DNA from: Phycisphaeraceae bacterium
GTDB lineage: Bacteria > Planctomycetota > Phycisphaerae > Phycisphaerales > UBA1924
Length of the DNA: 64,000 bases
Assembly (NCBI GenBank): GCA_026126305.1
Contig: JAHCJI010000003.1
Span: 1-64,000, forward strand
Direction of reading: 5' to 3'
In this document: piece by piece, positions 59,163 through 64,000 of the stretch
How positions within the stretch are numbered: position 1 is the first letter of the stretch
Layout: each line of letters starts with the position of its first letter
Position numbers and translations under genes: made by a program
Notes under the pieces: model-generated
What the model saw: the letters and a program-made list of their open reading frames with translations, nothing else
The model's database searches: none
What the model was told of the DNA's origin: nothing

Positions 59163-59675
59163 ATGCGAATGACGACCGAACGATGGAATCGAACGGCCCG
59201 GGTTGGGCGTAAGGGATTGCTACGCAAGGGCTTCTCGCTGGTCGAGATCATGATCGTGCTGGCCATCATCATGCTCATCACGGGCATCGTGGCCTTCGCG
59301 CTGATCTCGCGTCAGGACGAGGCACGGGTGAACCGCGCCCGGATCGACATCGACCGGCTCAAGGGCGGCCTGCTGGACTTCCAGCGTCGCTACGGCCGCT
59401 TCCCGACCGAGGACGAGGGCCTGGCGGTGCTGTGGAGCCGCTCGACGGCCGACCCGGAGATCGAAGAGCGCTGGTCGCCGACCTTTGACACGGCCATGCC
59501 CAACGACCCCTGGGGAAACCCGTGGGAGTACACCCCCGATGGGCTCCGCAAGGAGGGGTACTACGACCTTTCCAGCATCGGGCGGGACGGCCAGCCCGAT
59601 ACCGAGGACGACATCCACGCCTGGGAAGAGGATGACGACGGCTTCGGCGGTGGCGGGCTCATGCCCCCGCGTTGA
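59163..59675 (+). CDS. gspG: Major pseudopilin GspG
   Basis: GspG forms the body of the type II secretion pseudopilus. The 170-residue product has a basic leader and the prepilin cleavage site RKG/FSLVEIMIVLA with Glu at +5, then the long N-terminal helix. The C-terminal part has DPWGNPWEYTPDG and IGRDGQPDTEDDI, the calcium-binding loop of the family. The start at 59163 is preferred over ATG 59100, which would give an overly long leader. A GAGGTG stretch lies upstream. Confidence 0.95.
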   Translation: MRMTTERWNRTARVGRKGLLRKGFSLVEIMIVLAIIMLITGIVAFALISRQDEARVNRARIDIDRLKGGLLDFQRRYGRFPTEDEGLAVLWSRSTADPEIEERWSPTFDTAMPNDPWGNPWEYTPDGLRKEGYYDLSSIGRDGQPDTEDDIHAWEEDDDGFGGGGLMPPR

Positions 59676-59765
59676 TGGCCTGAGGTCGAAGGCCGCACGG
59701 TTGGAAGTCGGTGGGCGTTGCCCTTGGGACGGATGCCAGCGGGTGCTCTTGGAGATTGGCCGCAG

Positions 59766-60758
59766 ATGCGTGATGCTCGGGGCTTCACTTTGCTGGAGGT
59801 CATGGTGGCCCTCGGGTTGCTGGGGCTTGTTGCGACCTTCACGCTGCCGGTGGTGCTGACCAACGGCCCGCGAGCCCGTGCCCAGACCGCCGAGCGGATG
59901 CTGGTGTTGTCGCCCAACATGGCCCGCGGCGAGGCCAGGGCCCTGGGCCAGCCCGTGGCGCTGGTGCTGCTGCCAGAGCCTGCAAGTCCGGGCACCCAGG
60001 GGGCAAGCCTGCGGCTGGTGGTGGTGCGACGGCCCGACCCGGACTCCAACCGGGCGGCGGACCAGCGGGCCGACCCGGGCGATCTGGCGACCTGGCCCAT
60101 CGTCGGCCAGGATGCCCGCCTGCCCGAGGGCACGTCGATCTGGAACGGGTCGCAAAGCGACCTGGACCTTTTTGAGCCCGAGGGCGAAGGGGACGTGTTC
60201 GAGATCGCGCTGGCGCGGCTGCCCGAGGCCAACGGTGCGAACCGGCCGATGGACGCACAGACACCGGGCGAAGCGATCGTCCTGGCGTGGTTCCTCAGCG
60301 ACGGGTCGGCCGTGGGCGCTGGGGAAGCCACCTTGCGTCTGGCCGACGGTCGAGTCGTGCGGGCGTGGGTCGAGCCGGTGACGGGCCGGCTGTTGCTGGG
60401 CACGCCCCGGGATGGGGCCGACCGGGCAGCGGTGGCGGATGCGCCCTTGGAGGAAGACGGCCCGTTGGCGAGGCGGCGCGATCCGTTTGAGGATTTGGAC
60501 ACCGATGATCCCCAGACCGAAACGCCTGGCTTTCGGGAGATTGGTTTTCGGGAGCTTGGTTTTCGGGAGTTGGGCTTTCGGGAGTTGGGCTTCGAGGGGC
60601 GAACATTCGAGGATCTCGGCGATCGTTTCGAGCGGCGGACCGGCTCGAGCGGATCGCGGACACGCGACCCCAGCGGATCGGTCATCGAGCCCGACAGCGA
60701 GCCCGGCCCGAGTGGCCCGGGCGTGAGGACTTCTCCCCAACCCCCCCAGCCGAGATAG
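59766..60758 (+). CDS. gspH: Long GspH-like minor pseudopilin
   Basis: The 330-residue protein has a prepilin site RG/FTLLEVMVALGLLGL and a GspH-like beta domain to about residue 230. It is about twice the usual length of ~170. The extra C-terminal ~100 residues are acidic/Arg-rich and disordered-looking, and contain four GFREL-type pentapeptide repeats from a 15-bp tandem repeat (60528-60587). The tail has a high content of Asp, Glu, Arg, Gly and Pro. It follows gspG by 90 bp and precedes gspI by 2 bp. Confidence 0.85.
   Translation: MRDARGFTLLEVMVALGLLGLVATFTLPVVLTNGPRARAQTAERMLVLSPNMARGEARALGQPVALVLLPEPASPGTQGASLRLVVVRRPDPDSNRAADQRADPGDLATWPIVGQDARLPEGTSIWNGSQSDLDLFEPEGEGDVFEIALARLPEANGANRPMDAQTPGEAIVLAWFLSDGSAVGAGEATLRLADGRVVRAWVEPVTGRLLLGTPRDGADRAAVADAPLEEDGPLARRRDPFEDLDTDDPQTETPGFREIGFRELGFRELGFRELGFEGRTFEDLGDRFERRTGSSGSRTRDPSGSVIEPDSEPGPSGPGVRTSPQPPQPR
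60528..60587 (+). repeat. 15-bp in-frame repeat in the gspH-like gene
   Basis: Four copies of a 15-bp unit (GGTTTTCGGGAGTTG consensus) start at 60528, 60543, 60558 and 60573. A fifth begins at 60588 and diverges. The reading frame gives GFREI then three GFREL, so the length changes in codon steps. This points to a repeat-expanded, tolerant C-terminal tail. Confidence 0.9.
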
Positions 60759-60760
60759 CC

Positions 60761-61243
60761 ATGGCACGCAGCGAGCGGCGGAGCCGCAAGCCCAATCTGA
60801 CGCACGGAGGCGGTGGCCGGGGATTTATCCTTTTGGACCTCGTGCTGGCGTTGGCGCTTTTTACGGTGGGCGGGCTGGCGGTGCTGGCGCAGCTGGACTT
60901 TGGTCTGCGCCGTGTGATCCAGGCCGAGCATCGCGTGGCGGCGGCGGGCGTGGCGCGCACGGCGTTGGCGTTGTTCGAGAGCGGCGCGATGAGCGATCGG
61001 GAGCTCGAAGGGCCCGCGTCGGCCTGGCTGGACCCGCCCGAGGACGAGGGCACGGGCGACACGGCCCAGTGGCACTGCGAGTTCGACATCGAGCCGAGCC
61101 CATGGCCCGACCTGGTGCTGGCGTCGGTGCGCGTGCGTCGGGTGCCCGCGGGGCAAGATGCCGAAGGTCAGCCGGTGCTCGTGGAGCTGCGCCAATTTGC
61201 GTTCCTTCGAGGTCCGGACCTGAGCGCCGGGGTGGCACCATGA
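60761..61243 (+). CDS. gspI: Minor pseudopilin GspI with Asp at +5
   Basis: The 160-residue product has a leader ending RG, then F-I-L-L-D-L-V-L-A-L as the start of the mature helix. In the family the fifth mature residue is nearly always Glu; here it is Asp. The rest fits a GspI-like pseudopilin, a minor tip component with a short beta domain (CEFDIEPSPWPDLVLASVRV). It ends at 61243, overlapping gspJ as ATGA. Confidence 0.85.
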   Translation: MARSERRSRKPNLTHGGGGRGFILLDLVLALALFTVGGLAVLAQLDFGLRRVIQAEHRVAAAGVARTALALFESGAMSDRELEGPASAWLDPPEDEGTGDTAQWHCEFDIEPSPWPDLVLASVRVRRVPAGQDAEGQPVLVELRQFAFLRGPDLSAGVAP

Positions 61244-61899
61244 TGGGCCGTCGTGGGTTTTCGGTGCTCGAGGTGCTGGTATCCATCGCTGTCCTGGCGT
61301 TGCTGACGGCGGCGCTGATGGCCTTTGGCCTTGGGCTGGGGGAGCGCCGGGATCGGCTCGTGCGTGAGGGCGAGCGGGCGGCGGTGCTGTCTCGCGTCTT
61401 TGAGCGACTCGAGCGGGCGGCACTGGTGACGCCCGGGCCGGTGCGATCGGGCGAGGACTGGGTCGAGGTGCCCGGCCGAGGCGTGTGGCCCTCGCTCGAA
61501 GAGGGGCAGGGTCCCATCGGACCTTCGGATTTTGTGGGCCGGTTGTCGTACTCGGCGGTCGATCGCGAGTTGGTGTGGCAGGAGACCGGTGGGGGTGACC
61601 AGTCGTTCGAGTTGCGCGCCATGGATATCGAGGCGGTGCGCGTGGATCGCTTCGAGGACTTGGCGGTGGCCGGCGGCTCGACACCGCCGCTGCGGGTGCG
61701 CGTGTGGCTCCGGCCCATTGGCTTGCCGCAAGACCCGGACGATTCGCTGGCGGGCGTGCCCCTGGAAGGGAGGCCAGAGGCCGTTCCCATGCCGGCCGAA
61801 CCCGTCGGCCGTCCTGCGGACTTCGTGCGCACGGTTGGCATTGGTCGTTCGACAGATGGAGCGCCCGACGCCGGGCCCGATGGGGGGGCTTGGCGATGA
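61240..61899 (+). CDS. gspJ: Minor pseudopilin GspJ
   Basis: The 219-residue protein has a prepilin site RRG/FSVLEVLVSIAVLALLT and the GspJ-like larger beta domain (RVRVWLRPIGLP). GspJ forms the tip complex with GspI and GspK. Its ATG overlaps the stop of gspI and its stop overlaps gspK (ATGA), indicating tightly coupled translation. The tail of about 30 residues is Pro/Gly-rich. Confidence 0.88.
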   Translation: MMGRRGFSVLEVLVSIAVLALLTAALMAFGLGLGERRDRLVREGERAAVLSRVFERLERAALVTPGPVRSGEDWVEVPGRGVWPSLEEGQGPIGPSDFVGRLSYSAVDRELVWQETGGGDQSFELRAMDIEAVRVDRFEDLAVAGGSTPPLRVRVWLRPIGLPQDPDDSLAGVPLEGRPEAVPMPAEPVGRPADFVRTVGIGRSTDGAPDAGPDGGAWR

Positions 61900-63227
61900 G
61901 GCGTGGCCGCTCCGAGCGTGGTCTGGCGGTGCTTGTGGTGCTGGTGGTGCTTGCCATTGGTGTATTCGCGGGCACGGTGGCGCTGCTGGTGGCTCGGAGT
62001 GCTGGGGAGACGGCTTCGCAGTCCGTCGGGCTTTTGCAGTCCCAATTGACGATGCGTTCGGGCGTGCTGGCTCTGGGCATGGAGGCGCAACTTCAGCGGG
62101 AGGACGTGCTAGGCGGGGCGGACTTTGTGTTCGATGTTCCGCTGGAGGTCTACTCGGAAGGTGGGCGTTCGGGCGTGTTCCGATTCGACGCGACCATCAC
62201 CGAAGCGCCGGTGTCACTCGACGCCTTGCTGGACGTGAACACGGCCGATGCCGAGATGTTGGCCCGGCTGCCGGGGGTGGACGAGGCGCTGGCCGAAGCG
62301 ATGGCGGCGGCGTTGCCGGTGTCCTCGATCCGGGAGTTGTTGTCGGTGGAGGGCATGACGGTCGAGTTGCTGTTCGGGGCGTACAACGACCTTGGGCAGC
62401 TGGTGTCCGAGGGGGTGCCGCTGGCGAGCCTGCTGACGGTGGGTTCGGTCGACCCCGAGGTTGCGGTCGGGGCGTCCGGGGCTGTCAGCGTGCCGGCGGG
62501 GACGCTTCGGTATCGTGCCGACGCGACGTTTGCGCTCAACGTCCAGGAAGGGCGAGCGGTCCCGCTCCATGAGGATCAGGCCTTCCAGCAATTGACCAAC
62601 CGGTTCGTGGCGAGCCAACCCCGGTCGCGTGGGTCGATCGTTTCTGTCTTGCGCGAGCAGGGCGTGGATGCGTCTTCTTGGGGCTTCTGGCTGGACGTTT
62701 GCGCCGTTGGGGCAGAGCCGGTTTCTGGTCGAATCGACATTAACCGAGCGCCGGTGGAGGTGCTCGCGGTCATACCCGGGTTTGATGCGGACATCGCCCA
62801 GCGGATCGTGGACACGCGCCGGACGGTGGCGGCATCGGAATTGGCCAGCGTCCTGTGGCCGTTGGAGCGTGGGCTTGTCGATGAGGAGTCCATGCTGTTG
62901 GCCCTGGATCGCGTCACGACAAGGAGCGTGCGGTGGGTTGTGCGTGCCGAGGCGGGCGTACAGGCCACGCGCGATCGCTCCGTGAGCGTGGACTCAATCG
63001 AGGACGTGGATCGCATCCGCGGTCGGTGGGCCCAAACGGCTGAAGATCGGCTGGTCGACCGGGTGGCGATGGACCTGCTGGTGGACTTTTCGGGCGAGCG
63101 TCCGGTGGTGGTGCCGCTGGGCGATGTGACCATCGCGCTGGAACTGGGAGACGTTGTGTCGGCGATGGCCAGCGGACGGTCTCGGGGCGACGTGCCGGCC
63201 GGTTTGGGTCGCGGGGGGCGGCCATGA
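61896..63227 (+). CDS. gspK: Minor pseudopilin GspK
   Basis: The 443-residue protein has an N-terminal leader ending in G/L (RSERGLAVLVVLVVLAIGVF) with no acidic +5 residue, as is usual for GspK. Two helix-hairpin-helix-like segments are seen: LLDVNTADAEMLARLPGVD and GRIDINRAPVEVLAVIPGFD. They belong to the family's SAM-like tip domain. It is longer than the E. coli-type GspK (about 320 residues). GspK caps the pseudopilus tip. ATGA overlaps link it to gspJ and the next gene. Confidence 0.9.
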   Translation: MRRGRSERGLAVLVVLVVLAIGVFAGTVALLVARSAGETASQSVGLLQSQLTMRSGVLALGMEAQLQREDVLGGADFVFDVPLEVYSEGGRSGVFRFDATITEAPVSLDALLDVNTADAEMLARLPGVDEALAEAMAAALPVSSIRELLSVEGMTVELLFGAYNDLGQLVSEGVPLASLLTVGSVDPEVAVGASGAVSVPAGTLRYRADATFALNVQEGRAVPLHEDQAFQQLTNRFVASQPRSRGSIVSVLREQGVDASSWGFWLDVCAVGAEPVSGRIDINRAPVEVLAVIPGFDADIAQRIVDTRRTVAASELASVLWPLERGLVDEESMLLALDRVTTRSVRWVVRAEAGVQATRDRSVSVDSIEDVDRIRGRWAQTAEDRLVDRVAMDLLVDFSGERPVVVPLGDVTIALELGDVVSAMASGRSRGDVPAGLGRGGRP

Positions 63228-64000
63228 GCGGCGTGCGCGTGGCGATGGAATGGCACGCCGGCTGGCTGACGGCGGTGGCGGTGGGCCGCGAGAAGGGGCG
63301 GCCCAGGCTTGGCAAGGTGGTCTGCGCCCGTCTGCCCGAGAGTGTCTCGGCCGAAGATGCCCAGGCCGTGGGGCTGTGGGTGGGCGAGCAACTTCGGCAG
63401 GCTGGCTTGGCGGGCAAGCCGGTGGCGTGGGTTGCCGGGCGGGGCGACGTACTGCTGAAGCGACTGAGCCTGCCCAAGCCGCCTGTTGAGAACCAGTTGC
63501 CGGCGATGGTGCGGCTCCAGATGGCCCGGGCCATGCCCGTGGCCGGCACGGACGCGGCCACCGATTACGCGGTCCTGGGCCAGCAGGACGACACGCTCGA
63601 CCTGCTTGGTGCGTCGGTGCCCGCCGAGCGGCTGGAGTGGATGCGTTCCATGCTCTCGGCGGGGAAGTTGAAGCTGGGCATGGTGGTGTTGCGTGCGCAG
63701 TGCTCGGCGTGCCTGGCGGGGTTCCCTGATGAGGGCAAGGCGCGGATCGTGGTCTCGCCCGGGGCCTCGTCGGTGGAGGTGGTGGTGCTCGAGCCGGGCG
63801 GCGTGGTAACCAGCCGGGGCATCGACGCGACGTGGCCGGCGGGCGACCAGGAGGGTTTCGTCCGGCGCATCGCGGTGGAAGTGAAGCGGACGTGGATGGG
63901 GTACCGGTCCTCGTCGGCGTCGCTGGCGGTCGCTTCGGCGGTGGTGCTTGGCGGGAGCGCATTGTGCGAGTCGATCGCGCAGGCGGTGGGCGAGGCCATC
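63224..64000 (+). CDS. GspL/PilM-like protein, cut by the window edge
   Basis: The frame starts ATG 63224 (overlapping gspK's stop as ATGA) and runs without stop to the last base, so 259 codons are visible. It begins MSGVRVAMEWHAGWLTAVAV and has an actin-like ATPase fold as in the cytoplasmic part of GspL or PilM (WVAGRGDVLLKRLSLPKPP is typical). GspL or PilM links the ATPase to the inner-membrane complex. The place after gspK fits gspL. The C-terminal membrane part lies beyond the window. Confidence 0.85.
   Translation, partial: MSGVRVAMEWHAGWLTAVAVGREKGRPRLGKVVCARLPESVSAEDAQAVGLWVGEQLRQAGLAGKPVAWVAGRGDVLLKRLSLPKPPVENQLPAMVRLQMARAMPVAGTDAATDYAVLGQQDDTLDLLGASVPAERLEWMRSMLSAGKLKLGMVVLRAQCSACLAGFPDEGKARIVVSPGASSVEVVVLEPGGVVTSRGIDATWPAGDQEGFVRRIAVEVKRTWMGYRSSSASLAVASAVVLGGSALCESIAQAVGEAI

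Overview
The window is a high-GC chromosomal segment that most likely comes from a planctomycete of the Phycisphaerae type. The evidence is a 2,480-residue secreted protein with the planctomycete-type N-terminal motif (LEARILLGG, the LEPR-XLL family), a C-terminal motif common in planctomycete membrane proteins in the first gene, a diderm-style type II secretion gene cluster, many lipoproteins, and frequent TTG/GTG starts. This assignment is inference; there is no rRNA or marker tree in the window. I saw no rRNA, tRNA, CRISPR array, transposase or integrase. Most of the window reads as core chromosome; the exception is the repeat-rich stretch at 48.6-50.5 kb.

Layout. 0-5 kb (+): three uncharacterised membrane or secreted proteins. 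5.1-16.9 kb (-): a TPP riboswitch controlling thiC and a small membrane protein; a DinB-like protein coupled to ribonuclease Y; a PilZ/YcgR-like protein; a lipoprotein-DUF58-transglutaminase operon; scpB; and an MBL-fold hydrolase. 17.1-23.9 kb (+): 4-hydroxyphenylpyruvate dioxygenase, a fatty-acid desaturase, a methyltransferase, a vWA-like membrane protein and a repeat-helix secreted protein. 23.9-27.3 kb (-): hscB, two CNNM/CorC-type transporters in tandem and a membrane thioredoxin. 27.4-36 kb (+): an Asp/Glu racemase homologue, a 420-nt leader rich in hairpins, and the giant LEPR-XLL protein followed by a strong terminator. 36-44.3 kb: an envelope-redox group (rhodanese-like lipoprotein, free-standing DsbD N-domain, AhpC/TSA-type redoxin), then RseP, an alpha/beta hydrolase, deoC and a TPR protein. 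44.3-49.4 kb: purB followed by an MntA-HepT toxin-antitoxin pair, a DUF2089 regulator with a membrane partner, a serine hydrolase and a small two-gene operon.

48.6-50.5 kb is unusual. Heptanucleotide arrays in opposite orientations, a 42-bp higher-order repeat and a ten-copy 21-bp array with a 12-bp palindrome at the unit junctions fill the space around the small operon and the 3' flank of purH. 50.5-56.3 kb holds purH (with two glycine-rich insertions), a PQQ-propeller lipoprotein, riboflavin synthase, ruvC and an NtrC-type sigma-54 activator. From 57.8 kb to the right edge runs a type II secretion/pseudopilin operon (gspF-G-H-I-J-K and a cut-off gspL/pilM-like gene), most of its genes joined by ATGA overlaps. 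A second eight-copy 21-bp array lies just upstream of gspF.

Functionally the window mixes cofactor and purine synthesis (thiC, ribE, purB, purH), RNA and DNA maintenance (rny, ruvC, scpB), envelope quality control and redox (rseP, DsbD-N, redoxin, thioredoxin) and protein export. The least explained features are the 7/21/42-bp repeat families, the structured leader before the giant protein, and the propeller apparently inserted in one of that protein's domains.
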